Assembly: GCA_015501585.1 (NCBI GenBank)
Contig: JADNRY010000120.1
Coordinates: forward strand, 121,851 to 185,850
Reading direction: 5' to 3'
DNA length: 64,000 nucleotides
From: Rhodocollybia butyracea
Taxonomy: Eukaryota > Basidiomycota > Agaricomycetes > Agaricales > Omphalotaceae
The notes beneath the pieces were generated by a model that did no database searches, was not told where the DNA came from, and was given only the letters and a program-made list of their open reading frames with translations. Both the position numbers and the translations under genes were made by a program. This document shows, piece after piece, positions 22,670-34,015 of the stretch (positions are counted from its first letter, which is position 1; each line of letters opens with the position of its first letter).

Positions 22670-23290
22670 CATCCGGAGTCCGGGTAGTAAAATAAGATCT
22701 TCTGGGCAGTAAAAGAGAGCCCCCTTGCCTGTTCAGCCAGAACGGGATGGGCTAATCTTGGACAATCTCGTCAGAATTCTGAGGTCATCCTTCCCTACAG
22801 AAACCTTGATCGAAAAACAGGAGAAAGGACAAATTGTACATTCTATATGGCGACAGTAATAATGACAATTAAACGATACACATTAAACTACAGATACCTC
22901 CGGGCTCTACACAGATATGCGACTCTACTGATACACTTATACATCATTAAAAATGCACATTTTGAAGGAAACAGATTAGTCCACAAGAAGACCTTTCAAG
23001 CACGTACAATCAAGTATTCGTATCCTCATCCAACGTCGGCTCATCAATGAGAAACCCTAAAATCAATGGCAACAGCATCATTGCTCGGAATCGTGCTCCA
23101 TCCACCCCAACTCATCAAGTCCATCGAATCCAATCGAATCCTTCGAATCCTACTGCGCGTGGAGGCGGGGCCTGGCCGGAACTCCTTCGAAGACTCTATG
23201 GAGGATATGGAGGTGTGGTGGTTGGAGGTGAATGAGCGGTGGGACTGGATGTTATATGGAGTTTGTTTTGGTCAATTTTGACGATACTAA
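22670..23290 (-). repeat. Ser/Pro-rich family, copy C (3' remnant)
   Basis: It contains the family's shared 3' flank (GGAGAAAGGACAAATTGTA, then GATACACATTAAACTACAGATA), the conserved TCGGCTCATCAATGAGAAAC and CCAACTCATCAAGTCCATCGAATC block, and then jumps to the segment found near 48355-48465 in copy E. The coiled-coil and all N-terminal parts are absent. Confidence 0.65.
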
Positions 23291-23622
23291 GTGTGTGTTT
23301 AAATAAACACAAACTTACGGGTGACAGGTGATGTTCTAACTAGCCTGATGCTCGCAGCTCATAGCCCTTGAACTTCGTGCCTTCAACGTATCTCAATCAT
23401 ATAGTACACTTGATATTCACAGCCAATGACCTGCTTCTTATATTTCGATGATTGATGCGACCCTAGGTAGCTCCACCTGACCTCATGGGCACTGCCATAT
23501 ACAATATGGCATATAAATAAGTATCAAATATCTCAGAACTGCCCCTACTACTGCTCCCTTTTTCCTTGCAAGTTTTAGCGCTTCTGTGTGGGCCGCAAGT
23601 GGGCCGTTACCCACCTCTCACT

Positions 23623-23982
23623 ATGGCTTTAAGCGATGCGGAAGGCATTAAATATTACGGGCTTATACTTTTTCAAGGCGTAGCCAGAACGATATTGACA
23701 TGTGTTTTCCACGGTAAAATGACTAAATACGTAGCCAACAAAATTCTAACTTTACAATATACTTGCTAGGGATATACTGCTTGGCATTTTCTGCAAGCAT
23801 TCATATCTACCTGTGAGTTCTGGTTAAAGATTTTAGTACACACCATTACCTATCCGGTGAAATAACTATTTCATCTGGGTTTTAGGAGCAAGAAAAACAC
23901 CAGCCGCGTCCAAAGAGTGAAGATTTTGTTACTCCCTGGGACATTCCTTGGAATTGCATTGTACCTTATAGGAACTATAATA
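23623..23982 (+). pseudogene. Multi-span membrane protein gene, 5' part, cut by a transposon
   Basis: Exons 23623-23713, 23770-23812 and 23886-23982 start MALSDAEGIKYYGLILFQGV and run through two hydrophobic spans (IYCLAFSASIHIYL and ILLLPGTFLGIALYLIGTII). The coding sequence ends abruptly at a CACTA transposon end. Removing the element and one 4-bp AATA duplication connects it in frame to the sequence at 38623. This N-terminal pattern occurs in a large Agaricomycete family of multi-TM proteins of unknown function; that assignment is from memory of the family. Confidence 0.7.
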
Positions 23983-24009
23983 CACTACGGGAAGGAAAAA
24001 CAATTGATT

Positions 24010-24310
24010 TGATTGTCTGAGACAATCATTTTTTGAAAAAACAATCATTTAGATGTTTTTTTGCCAATCACTCATTTTGATTGTCTTGAGCAAACGATCA
24101 TTTAGAATGTCCACAATTCAAGACAATCATTTTGATTGCCTAGTATTGATGACAATCATTTACATTGTCTTGAGTAAGCAATCATTTAGAGTGCCCAATT
24201 TAAGACAATCATTTGAATTGCCTACTATTAAGGACAATCATTTAGAGTGCCCACTGCCAGACAATCATTTGGATTGCTTTTGAGTAAACAATCATTCAGA
24301 GTGCCAAGAA
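24010..24310. repeat. Left subterminal repeats of the CACTA-like element
   Basis: About ten copies of GACAATCATTT-like motifs, several followed by GATTGTCTTGAG, are spaced 25-45 bp apart. They mirror the right end. Confidence 0.75.
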
Positions 24311-24562
24311 TTAAGGGAATCTTTTTGACTAATGCGATGGTAATGTCAGGGTGGAACAAAGGTAATTTATTTAATCCTTACTGTGGGAAATTACTTCCCA
24401 TTTTAGGTAGGTAGGGGAGGGAGGGGGGGGATGCAAGCTCTTAAGGTCCAAAGTCATCATGATATATATACGGTACGTTTCCACAACTCGAGCGGTACTA
24501 ATTGCTTCCCAGAGGTCAATAACAGAGTGTCATTTGGGGGTGATGAATAGATCTATTATCTG

Positions 24563-24666
24563 TCGTGGTGGCTTGTGGTTACTGGATTAGTCGTGGTGGC
24601 TTGTGGTTACTGGATTAGTCGTGGTGGCTTGTGGTTACTGGATTAGTCGTGGAGGCATCTGGTTAC
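24563..24666 (+). repeat. 28-bp tandem repeat, 3.7 copies
   Basis: TCGTGGTGGCTTGTGGTTAC plus TGGATTAG is repeated exactly three times (24563-24646), then partially with substitutions to 24666. It is a small minisatellite inside the transposon. Confidence 0.9.
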
Positions 24667-25440
24667 GCTTCTAGTGGTGTCGATGTATGAGTTGTATTAA
24701 AACCTTGTCAGTTTCACTTTCCTTCCATCGTTTCCTTTCCCTCATCCCTCCCATCTTTCTCCCCCTTCCCTTTCTTCCACACACTGGCATGGCCAAATGA
24801 AAATCTGGGCCTGTTCATCGCCTCTACCATCGCTGACGCCAAGTTTGTCCCATTTTTGTTGCAGATGGAGTACAACATATGCTAGGGGAGCAGTTCAATG
24901 TGAATGGCCTTCTACTGAAACTAGGCATGATGATTGACTTTCTGGTCTGGCTACATCAGCACAATGTAAATTTCTTTGTGGTGGCATGCAATACAACGCT
25001 TTGCCCGCATATGGATCGGTAATTGCATCATCTATCTATATTAGGTATACTGGGTCTGCTCTCTTAGTAATGTTCCGTCGGTCTGCCGATGCCAGGACCC
25101 CAGAAGTATGTTGTTCATGATATAGGCGTGACTTATGAGTGATCCATTTGAGTAATACTTCGAGAATCGACCTTGAATTCAACAACTGAATAACTTTAAG
25201 TATAAGTATTTGTTCTCTCTCCCTCTTTCTTTGCTTAACTAGGAGTATGGTACCACAAGGTGAAGCATTCAGTGGTTCTCTGCGCGCAATCGCGCCGTCT
25301 CTATTCCCTTTCACTTCCAGGTTGCTAATTGCCACCTTGGAGTATTGAGCTCCTCTTCCGTTTGGTCGAGTAACTTGTCATTTTACTTAATTGTATATAT
25401 ATTTACTGACCATGTTACTTAGTTTTCATAGTAGGTACCT
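24667..25440. other. Transposon interior without recognised gene
   Basis: A pyrimidine-rich CTTCC tract lies at about 24710-24780. The stretch ends in the TACCT target duplication (25436-25440) of the Copia element. Confidence 0.4.
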
Positions 25441-25641
25441 TATTGTGATACTAGGCTATGAAAGTAGAGAATATTATTATTATTAGTGCGCTCCTCGAGA
25501 GAGCTTATATACCTAAGTACAATGTATCTAGAATGTTCTACATACTTCGAGTACTACTTACAAAGATAGAGGATATAATGAGTAAGCAAGTACGGAACAT
25601 GAGAGTATGATCCGGAAGTATGATGTCATCGATCCGCAACA
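25441..25641 (-). repeat. Copia 3' LTR
   Basis: The 201-bp LTR downstream of gag-pol in element orientation. It carries ATTATTATTATTAG where the other LTR has ATTGTTATTATTAG, the only difference seen. Confidence 0.95.
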
Positions 25642-25648
25642 CTCCCCC

Positions 25649-28600
25649 TCAAGCTCGAGCCATCCCAAGAAGTCCAACTAGATGCTCGTGCTTGTAACGG
25701 TCAAGTCCCTTTGTAAGGATATCTGCCGTATTGTCTTCAGATGCGCAGTAGGTGACTGATACCTTGTTAGAGGTAATGTTCTCTCGTATAAAATGGTGCC
25801 GGATATCTATGTGCTTGGAACGAGCATGAAATCCGGAGTTCTGAGCAAATGAGATAGCACTGTGGTTGTCAACAGAGATATCGAGAGGGTGATCAAGGGA
25901 TAAGCCAAGTTCAGAGAAAATGGTACGAAGCCATAGGGCTTCACGTGTGGCAACAGACAATGCCATGTATTCAGCTTCCATGCTGGAGAGTGCAACTGTT
26001 GGCTGTTTCTTGGATCCCCAAGTAATTGCTCCCCCTGCAAATGTGGAGACATACCCGGAAACAGATTTCCGGTCATCAACACTGTTTCCCCAGTCTGCAT
26101 CACTAAAGATGAGAAGTTCACCATCATTAGAAATAATAAATCTAATTCCAAGTGTCAGAGTTCCTTTGAGGTAACGAAGAACTCGTTTGGCGGCAGTGAG
26201 GTGAATGGGTCCAGGATTCATGTTGAATTGTGAGAGTGTTTGGACTGCAAAGGAAATGTCAGGGCGAGTCATGATTGCAGCAAACATTAGTGAGCCAATG
26301 ATATTCTGGTAAACGGCTTTGATTTCTGGATGTGATTCATCATCCGGGAGTTTTGTGAGTTTAACATGAGTATCCATAGGTGAATGGACAGGGTTGCAAT
26401 CTGTCATCCCAAATCGTTCTAGGATCCGGGTGAGGTACTGTGTTTGTGTTATAATGATAGAGGTAGAATTTCGATGAATTTCCATACCCAATAGTTGGCG
26501 TAATTCACCTAATTTCTGGATCGAGAATTCGGAGGAGAGTTCGGATTCTATCTCTGACATAAGTTTGTCACTGGATGTGAAGATAGACATATCATCCACA
26601 TGAACTGCAATGATAATAATTCCTTCATCAGATCTCCGTATGTAGACACACTGGTCTGACAGGAGACGGGTGAAGTTAAGTTTCTTGAAGCTTGAGTCAA
26701 GGGTTAAGTTCCAAACCCTGCCGGCTTGCTTCAAGCCATAAAGTGACCTTTCGAGTTTGCATACTCGAGTTGTTCCATCTGTGTAGCCTTCAGGCTGTAG
26801 CATATATATGTCTTCATTGAGTTTACCATTGAGGTAAGCTCCAATGACATCGACTACATGAGCTTTGAGGTTGTAGCGAGCTGCAAGTGCGATGAGCAGT
26901 CTGACAGTCTCCATGCGCACTACTGGTGCAAATGTTTCGTCATAATCAATGCCTGGGATTTGAGAAAATCCTTTGGCAACTAGGCGGGCCTTGTGGCGAG
27001 TGATATTCCCTTTATCATCACGCTTGACTCGAAATACCCATTTATTGGCAATAGGAGTCCTGTCTGCTGGACATGGTGTGAGCTTGTAAGTATCAAGCTG
27101 ATTGAGTTGTGTAATTTCGGCATCCATTGCTTCCTTCCACTTTGGCCAATCAGGGCGTGACTTTGCCTCAGCAATAGTGAGTGGTTCATTAGCCAATGGA
27201 TCTTGCATTGCAGCAAAGGCAAATGCTGCAGTGTCTGGCTCTGAGTTAGGGTCAATGGTAGGTACCCTAGTTTTCCATGCATCTGGCTTCTGAGGTGAGC
27301 GTGAATCTGGATTGTGCAAGAGCCTGTAATTGATAGGAGTGGATTTAGCAGATCTGGGAATAGAGGATCTGAGTGGAGGTGCTGGTTTGGGTAAATTAGG
27401 GACAGGTGGCTGAGTAGCCTCTGGTGCCGAAACTGGTTCAGATGGAGGGTCAGGTGTTTCCAAAGGTTCTTCTGTGTTGTTACCATGTGTTGGCAACTTG
27501 GACTGAGGTGTTTTGATTTTTTCTGCTGTATTCTGCTCCCCCTCAAGTGCCGACACAGGGATATCTGATGACTCGGATTTGGGATTTTCGTCAAATCCAA
27601 AAATAATGTTTCGTGAAGTCTGAATTTTCCGGGACTCTGGGTTGTAGTAGCGCCATGCGCGGGATTCGTCGGAAAGTCCAGTGAAGTAAAATGGGCGAGA
27701 TTTTGATGTAAGTTTCTGATTTTGACCATCCTGGCGGAGTACCCAACATTTACTCCCAAATTCTCGCAAAGTGCTGACATCTGGTTTCCTCTTCCAGAAT
27801 GCCTCATCTGGAGTGATATATTCCTCCAATGCTCGTGTTGGTGAGCGATTCTTCAGGTAGACAGCATAAGCTACTGCCTCTGGCCACAAAAATAGTGGTA
27901 AGTTGTATTCTGCAAGCATAGCTCTTGCATGCTCTATGATGGTACGGTTGAGCCTTTCTGCAACTCCATTTTGTTGGGGTGAGTGTGCAGCGGTGTATTC
28001 ACAGCGGATACCTTGTGATGAAAGGTATTGTTTGACTTTGCCTGAAATATATTCCCCACCATTGTCAAAGCGGAATGCTTTACAGTGTTTGCCAGTTTGG
28101 GTGAATATGTAGGCAACATAATGTTTGATCTTGTCCTCCACCTCGGATTTCTGTTTCATAAAGTAGATTACTGTACAGCGGGATGCGCCATCAGTAAATG
28201 ACACAAAGTATCTTTCTTGATTGATACCAGTGGTACGTGCAGGTCCCCAAACATCAGTGAAAGTCATTTCACCAATTTCTGTGTATTTCCTTTTGGCTTC
28301 AGGAGGAAATGGTTGCACATGCTGCTTGGCACGTGTGCAGGCTTCACACTCAAAGGTAAGTGGACTGTCATGATCAACTACCATGCCAGTAACCATGCCT
28401 TTGTCCTTGAGTAGTTTGATAGACTTTGGTGTAATATGACCAAAAGCTTTGTGCCATTCCTTCCAGGATCGAGCAGCAGGCTGTGAGGGGAATGCAAGAG
28501 TGGGTGTAGGTGCCAAAGAAGTAGGCTTAGAGGGAGGAGATCCAGTGGGTGATTTACTACTAGGTGATGACCTAGTTGAGCTGTGAGTGACTGTGATGGC

Positions 28601-29845
28601 AAATAACTTGCCAATGCGCTTCCCACGTATTATTTCGTGTGGTGAAGGTCCTGGGGTGTAAACAGATGCATACTTATCTGTGAATTTGACTGTGAAACCA
28701 GCTTGGGTAATGCATCCAACACTGATTAGATTGAAAGGTGCCTCAGGCACATGCAAAGCATTCTTCAATGTAATATTGAAGGCATGTTTGCCCAGGTGGC
28801 TGGCAATGGTTGCTGAGCCTTGTCCAATGACTGGTGTACTGCCAAACCCTTTGACAGTGTGACCAGGTGTTTCAACATAAGCAGAGAAATAGGATTTATT
28901 GCGAATAATGTGCTTGGTACAGGCAGAGTCTATTAACCATGTATCAGGAGGTAAATCTTTATCTCCTGAGTATTGACTCATGAATGCAAAATTAGAGTCG
29001 GAATTGATAGCGGGTGACTCTTCCTGTGTGACGTGAGCACGGTTTGGGTTCTGGGAGCGGTTCCGCAAGGAACGCTGGTAGTTCTGCTTCTTCTGCTGTG
29101 GCGTGTATGTTTTTCCGGCGGCGGCATTGCGGCATTCATTCTGGAAGTGCCCGATCCGGCTGCAATTATGACAGCCTTGATTTGATGGAGATGTAGTGCC
29201 GTGAGACTGCCGTTTGAATCTGTTGGCGGCAAGCGCAACATCATCAGAGTTCGGCTTGGCATGCTGGGTGCGGGATTGTTCTAAAATCCGCGCCACGAGC
29301 TTGTTGGAGTCGGAGAGGGAAGTGGTGTCGATTCCCTGAATAAAATTGTTCCATGAGTCTGGGAGTGAAGTAAGCAGTGTAATAGAAAATTCGTCATCGG
29401 TCAATTTAGAATTGAGACTGGCGAGTTCTTTTCTATATCGGGTCATGGTTTTGATATGCTCCGAAATATCTTCTCCATCCTGGCATTGTGCACGGAATAG
29501 CTTTCGTCGAGCTATAACAATGCCGATAGGTCCTTGGGGCTGGTACATGTTGTCTAGAGTGCTCCATGCACTGTGTGATGTCCCGGCGTCAGAAATATAT
29601 ACAAGCGGATCGTCGCCAACCCTGAGTCGGATGGCGGAAAGTGCTTGTCGGTCCTTCTTGGCCCAAGCTAAGACTGTGGGGTCTGAGTCGGGTGCATTTG
29701 GTTTAGCGGCCGTGCCGAGGGCATAATCCTCGAGGCCTAAATCGGTGAGTATGTCGAGCATTTTAATTTTCCAGGTGGAGTAATTTTCGACACCTGAAAG
29801 ATGCTGAATACGGTACGCGCTGCCGGCGGCTGATGAGTCTGACAT
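25649..29845 (-). CDS. Copia gag-pol polyprotein, intact (1398 aa)
   Basis: One uninterrupted frame carries all copia domains in the Ty1/copia order, with integrase ahead of reverse transcriptase. The gag region is at ~1-300 with a CCHC zinc knuckle CHNCSRIGHFQNEC (225-238). The protease has WLIDSACTKH (Asp ~306; DSA in place of the usual DSG/DTG). The integrase has an HH-CC zinc motif (HKAFGH...CEACTRAKQH) and a DDE core (TDVWGP, FDNGGEY, PQQNGVAERLNRTI). Reverse transcriptase shows LYGLKQAGRVWN and the catalytic VHVDD variant of YVDD. RNase H shows FSDADWG and SSMEAEYMA. No frameshift or stop is present. It is the only clearly complete transposon coding sequence in the window and may be competent. 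Confidence 0.96.
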   Translation of the reverse strand: MSDSSAAGSAYRIQHLSGVENYSTWKIKMLDILTDLGLEDYALGTAAKPNAPDSDPTVLAWAKKDRQALSAIRLRVGDDPLVYISDAGTSHSAWSTLDNMYQPQGPIGIVIARRKLFRAQCQDGEDISEHIKTMTRYRKELASLNSKLTDDEFSITLLTSLPDSWNNFIQGIDTTSLSDSNKLVARILEQSRTQHAKPNSDDVALAANRFKRQSHGTTSPSNQGCHNCSRIGHFQNECRNAAAGKTYTPQQKKQNYQRSLRNRSQNPNRAHVTQEESPAINSDSNFAFMSQYSGDKDLPPDTWLIDSACTKHIIRNKSYFSAYVETPGHTVKGFGSTPVIGQGSATIASHLGKHAFNITLKNALHVPEAPFNLISVGCITQAGFTVKFTDKYASVYTPGPSPHEIIRGKRIGKLFAITVTHSSTRSSPSSKSPTGSPPSKPTSLAPTPTLAFPSQPAARSWKEWHKAFGHITPKSIKLLKDKGMVTGMVVDHDSPLTFECEACTRAKQHVQPFPPEAKRKYTEIGEMTFTDVWGPARTTGINQERYFVSFTDGASRCTVIYFMKQKSEVEDKIKHYVAYIFTQTGKHCKAFRFDNGGEYISGKVKQYLSSQGIRCEYTAAHSPQQNGVAERLNRTIIEHARAMLAEYNLPLFLWPEAVAYAVYLKNRSPTRALEEYITPDEAFWKRKPDVSTLREFGSKCWVLRQDGQNQKLTSKSRPFYFTGLSDESRAWRYYNPESRKIQTSRNIIFGFDENPKSESSDIPVSALEGEQNTAEKIKTPQSKLPTHGNNTEEPLETPDPPSEPVSAPEATQPPVPNLPKPAPPLRSSIPRSAKSTPINYRLLHNPDSRSPQKPDAWKTRVPTIDPNSEPDTAAFAFAAMQDPLANEPLTIAEAKSRPDWPKWKEAMDAEITQLNQLDTYKLTPCPADRTPIANKWVFRVKRDDKGNITRHKARLVAKGFSQIPGIDYDETFAPVVRMETVRLLIALAARYNLKAHVVDVIGAYLNGKLNEDIYMLQPEGYTDGTTRVCKLERSLYGLKQAGRVWNLTLDSSFKKLNFTRLLSDQCVYIRRSDEGIIIIAVHVDDMSIFTSSDKLMSEIESELSSEFSIQKLGELRQLLGMEIHRNSTSIIITQTQYLTRILERFGMTDCNPVHSPMDTHVKLTKLPDDESHPEIKAVYQNIIGSLMFAAIMTRPDISFAVQTLSQFNMNPGPIHLTAAKRVLRYLKGTLTLGIRFIISNDGELLIFSDADWGNSVDDRKSVSGYVSTFAGGAITWGSKKQPTVALSSMEAEYMALSVATREALWLRTIFSELGLSLDHPLDISVDNHSAISFAQNSGFHARSKHIDIRHHFIRENITSNKVSVTYCASEDNTADILTKGLDRYKHEHLVGLLGMARA

Positions 29846-29947
29846 GTTGTATGTAGACTTGTTGATAAAACGAGATTAGAAGGACGAGAGCGATAAGGAG
29901 CCGAGAATATGTGTGTGAGAGATCAGTCGGGGCCGGGGCCCATAACC

Positions 29948-30148
29948 TATTGTGATACTAGGCTATGAAAGTAGAGAATATTGTTATTATTAGTGCGCTC
30001 CTCGAGAGAGCTTATATACCTAAGTACAATGTATCTAGAATGTTCTACATACTTCGAGTACTACTTACAAAGATAGAGGATATAATGAGTAAGCAAGTAC
30101 GGAACATGAGAGTATGATCCGGAAGTATGATGTCATCGATCCGCAACA
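29948..30148 (-). repeat. Copia 5' LTR
   Basis: The 201-bp LTR upstream of gag-pol in element orientation, where transcription would start. It is followed by GGTTATGGGCCCCGG, the probable primer-binding region. Confidence 0.95.
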
Positions 30149-30153
30149 TACCT

Positions 30154-32045
30154 ATCTAACAGCTCTAGGCTGTTCTCGAATTTTCACTTATTAATCTATC
30201 TACCTTTCTACCTACAGTCTGTTTGACTAAGTCTACTATCTAGTCCATTTTAAACCAGTTCTATATAATTAAAAGGGAATTAAACCGATGTTAGGACTAC
30301 TCAACTCTCGAGGCCCCCGTTGAACTCGGAAATCTCGGTCTGCCCACAAAACACACCGGAGTTTCACAGGGGTTGACACCACTTTTTGCATCTGTGGATC
30401 TCATTTACAGTAAGTATGAGGACTGTACTAACATTCTTTGCTTTTGCCAGATAATCCCACCCTCCATTTTCCAGGACACACTCAGGTGCACCAGCTGGAA
30501 GCATGCTCCTACCTGGTCTAACTTGTAAGTTGGAACGGTTGGAAAAGGGCAGTTTCCAGGTTCTGCCAGTACTTACTTGTTTTTAGAAGAGGTGACTGAC
30601 TGTCCATGGCATACATTGCGCTTGACATAGAGTTACAATTATCTTGCAGTGTTACCTGTGGAAAGGAATGACGTGCACCACCTGAGGTATTTTTGATGTA
30701 TCTCCTGCTTCTAGTCCCTGGTGTATCACAAAATGGCGGTAACGAAACGTTACTTGTCAAGGAGCTCATTCAGGATTGGCCATTTGTATCAACAATGATA
30801 TACAAAACCCAGTAACTTTCCAAACCCCAGCCGGACACAAAGAAATGGTCCCTAGACTGGCGATAGGTGTCAATTTCTCAGGTGTCAATTCCTCGACACA
30901 ATGGCTTGGGTTCCCAAACAGGGCTTTACGAGGTCTGTTGTGTAGCTAACGTATTGAACAGTTGATATAGCAAGTTCCAAGTTGCTTTTTTTCCTTGTGG
31001 TGAATCTCATGGCACCATTCCTGGCAGCCGCAACCGCTTTCCTTGTATGTGCATGTATCGTGTAATCTGTGCTACGTGGCTGACTATTTTTTTTAAAAAA
31101 AACTTTACCCGTTGACAATGTTTGTCAAGCGGCTCGCTTTGGATTATGATTTTTCCTTACAAGGTACATGGTTGGTCATCGGTCACTTTACTCTATCTAC
31201 AATAGCACCATCTGGTACATCTCATTCTTTGACCATTTGGTATGAGTTTGTATACCCGTTGGATAATCGTTGGTTGCGTTACGCATACATATTTTCCTTA
31301 ATTAAGTTCTTGTAGTAGCTACCTCAATGAATCGCTTTTATGTTTTCTTCGTTGGACCTGGAGTGATCCATGATGCTGGCTAGTACAGGCTGAAATCGAG
31401 CGCTATGATGTGCTATAGACAGATATTGCATTAATGACTCAGAGGAGTACTAGAGGTCCTGCATGCCGCCATCGGCATTTCTTGTTTTTGAGAGCAGACC
31501 CTTCTCAGTCTTAATACTTTTGTGTCTTGGTACTTAGAATAATGGTTGACTTCCCGCAGAAATTAATAGGCGAATAACAGTCAGATAAAAGTTTGATGAA
31601 GCCTAAGCGAGCCGGCCATCTCTCGGCATGTTGTTTCAACCTAAGATTTGAAATTTCAGACCTCTCCTAGATTCTGAAATCTACCAGACCCTCCTGACCC
31701 TCTGGTAGATGGTTTTTGATGGGATTTTGCTCTGTTATTTTCGGCTATCAATTTCTTTAGTCCATATCCGGAAGTATCTCAGAGTACTGATCGTAGACCT
31801 GCAGACTCTTTCCAGCTCTTTCCAGGGTATATAGCTGATGGACAAGGCTTTGAACTAGGTTGAATCAAAGTACAGTATCTGTACTTATCTAATATATGTT
31901 TTTCAATGGCGTAAAGCGTCGAAAATATGGTAAACGATGCACTCCAATGTGAAACCTGAAACCCGAAACCAAAAAACTTCTGTTGCATCTTGCACCTGAA
32001 CTTCTTCGTCACAGCTACACAAGCACCGGACTGAATTTCTACTCT
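30154..32045. other. Transposon interior without recognised gene
   Basis: Only short open frames without motifs. The right part would be the promoter of the Harbinger-type ORF1 if the element were alive. Confidence 0.4.
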
Positions 32046-33963
32046 ATGTCTTCTCCAGCAGAACAAACTCCATCCTTGGGCGGACCTGGACATGGCGAAA
32101 ATGGCCGCAACCGTGACCAAGAGCCTAGCCTGACTGAACATGAGAATCAGCACACTAACAAGCATCCACCTTCCGAAACTCATCGCACCGCTATTCACCC
32201 GGGCCATGCACCTCACTACCCTAATCCCCACCAACATGAGGTTAGAATGTATCCTGCCGGTTCCGCTTTGTTCTCCCCACCCGGTCTTATGGCAGATAGC
32301 AACGTGAGTTTTGCAAAGCCTTAATTGAATACAGACTAACTTTTGGGAAAGAACCGCATGCCGTATGGCCTACCTGCGTATCCATACCCACCTGGTATTT
32401 CCACCTACTTCCCACCACCTGGCCTGCCTATGCCATCTCATCATTGAGCTGTTCCCCGTGATCGTCCCAATTTTACACTTCCTCCTGATTTTGGAGCACC
32501 GCTCGGCCCACCTAGTGATGACTACCAACCTCCACCGAGTCCTAAACCTCTTAGCCCACCTTTACCCTTACCCCCAATAGTTGAAGTTCCGGTCCAGGTG
32601 AAGAGTAGGGACAATCCCATAACAAAGCTGAATTGGAAGGATGCAAAGGCTGAGAAAAAGGAAAAGAGTACAAGTGGGGGGAAGCGAAAGAAGTCAAACC
32701 TTGATGAGGCAGAAAAGAAGGCCAAGAAGGGTGGCAGAACTGCAGGCTCTCGTCAATACACTCAGGATGAGAAACGGAAGATTGTGGACCTTGTAATCTT
32801 GTTCGAGCCTGTTGGTGGGAGAATGTGGGATACACTTACTACTGACTATAATGAGTGGGCCAGAGAGAATGACTTTCCTGAGCGACTCCGTCCACCCCTT
32901 GTTCAGCAATGGAACACGGTGTGTATCATAATTGATGAGCGTCGAATAAACTTACTTACCATTGCTAGATTCTCAATGTAGCTCAAACAAAGCCTACTGG
33001 AGATGCGGAACGTGTCAAATTATACTATGATGCACTTGATGCAGATGATAAAATCAAAGCAAAGGTGGCATTGGGCAATATACAGGATGGATTGGAAGAT
33101 GAGTCGCAGCAGGAGAGTGACAGTAGCATGGAGATTGTCAGCCGTAAAAAAAGGGAAGAAAAACAATAAGGAAGGTACAGTGCTCACGAAAGGTTTTAGG
33201 CAGGAGCCTCCTTTACGTCTGCCTATGTCTCGTGCCAAACAGGCAACTACTCTATTGGATAAGATCAGTGCCACACTTGATCCTGCAGTACAACAACGTC
33301 GTGACGAGGATCCTGCATCAACCAATTTTGGTATGATGATGCTGCAGGATGCACAGTCACAATTGGCTCAACTCCGGAATGAACTGCGAGAAGAAACACC
33401 ACGTGCAGACCGGGCTGAGAACCAGCTCTAACTTGTGCAATATTCACGCTGTTCCAGTCGTCGTCGGTATTCTCATTCTCGCTCTCACTCACGTGGCCGC
33501 CATCCTCCCCCATTTTACTCCCACAATCATGGGCGCCACTCGTGTTCCCGTTCCCGTTCACATTCACGTTCCTACTCTCCAAAACCATTTATGTCGCCAA
33601 TATTCTCCCCATTTGCATTCTCCGTATCATTCATCACATCACCGATATTCTTCCCATTCACATCGGTCTAACCAACACCAATATTCTTCCCCTTCATATC
33701 GTGCACGGCGCACTAGCCAGCCATTGATACAGCCCATACCGACCAGCTCTGATAATCTCACAGGTGACAGCAATAGGCCTCCGGACACTGTATTTACTTC
33801 TTCATCGAGGGTTGATTTGGGTAGCTTGGCCTCAGTTGCTGCACAACTTCCTCACCTTGGTCCTGATGACTCGGTCACTGTTAGACCAGATGGCGATGGC
33901 TACTTTAATGTTGGATTGATATCTCCTTCCAAACGTCTGATTGAAAGAGAGGAAAATAAGTAG
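32046..33963 (+). pseudogene. Harbinger-like ORF1 (Myb/SANT-like DNA-binding protein), inactivated
   Basis: Exon 32046-32303 (MSSPAEQTPSLGGPGHGENG...), a Pro-rich segment, and a core GGRTAGSRQYTQDEKRKIVD...GGRMWDTLTTDYNEWAREND match the Myb-like proteins that accompany Harbinger transposons in Basidiomycota. A second intron lies after WNT (near 32918-32970), followed by ILNVAQTKPTGDAERVK. Three lesions are visible: an in-frame TGA at 32445-32447, an extra A in the A7 run near 33146-33152 that ends the frame early, and a further TAA at about 33429. Downstream frames still encode an Arg/Ser/His-rich tail. Such ORF1 proteins bind the element ends and assist the transposase. Confidence 0.7.
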
Positions 33964-34015
33964 CTTGTATTTACTGAATAGGTACTACATGAAATCGTGC
34001 AACGCAATCTTTTCG

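Larger units (their letters stand above)
25441..30148 (-). mobile_element. Complete Ty1/copia LTR retrotransposon
   Basis: Two 201-bp LTRs (25441-25641 and 29948-30148) flank one long minus-strand open frame, with TACCT duplicated outside both ends (25436-25440 and 30149-30153). In element orientation the LTR begins TGTTGCGGATCG and ends CACAATA. A purine tract GAGGGGGAG directly precedes the 3' LTR. The LTRs differ at a single position by eye, so the insertion is recent. It lies inside the CACTA-like element. Confidence 0.95.

Noticed and set aside
24563..24666. Regular 28-bp repeats that could look like a CRISPR array
   Set aside because: The units are directly adjacent with no spacers and lie in a eukaryotic transposon; it is a minisatellite.
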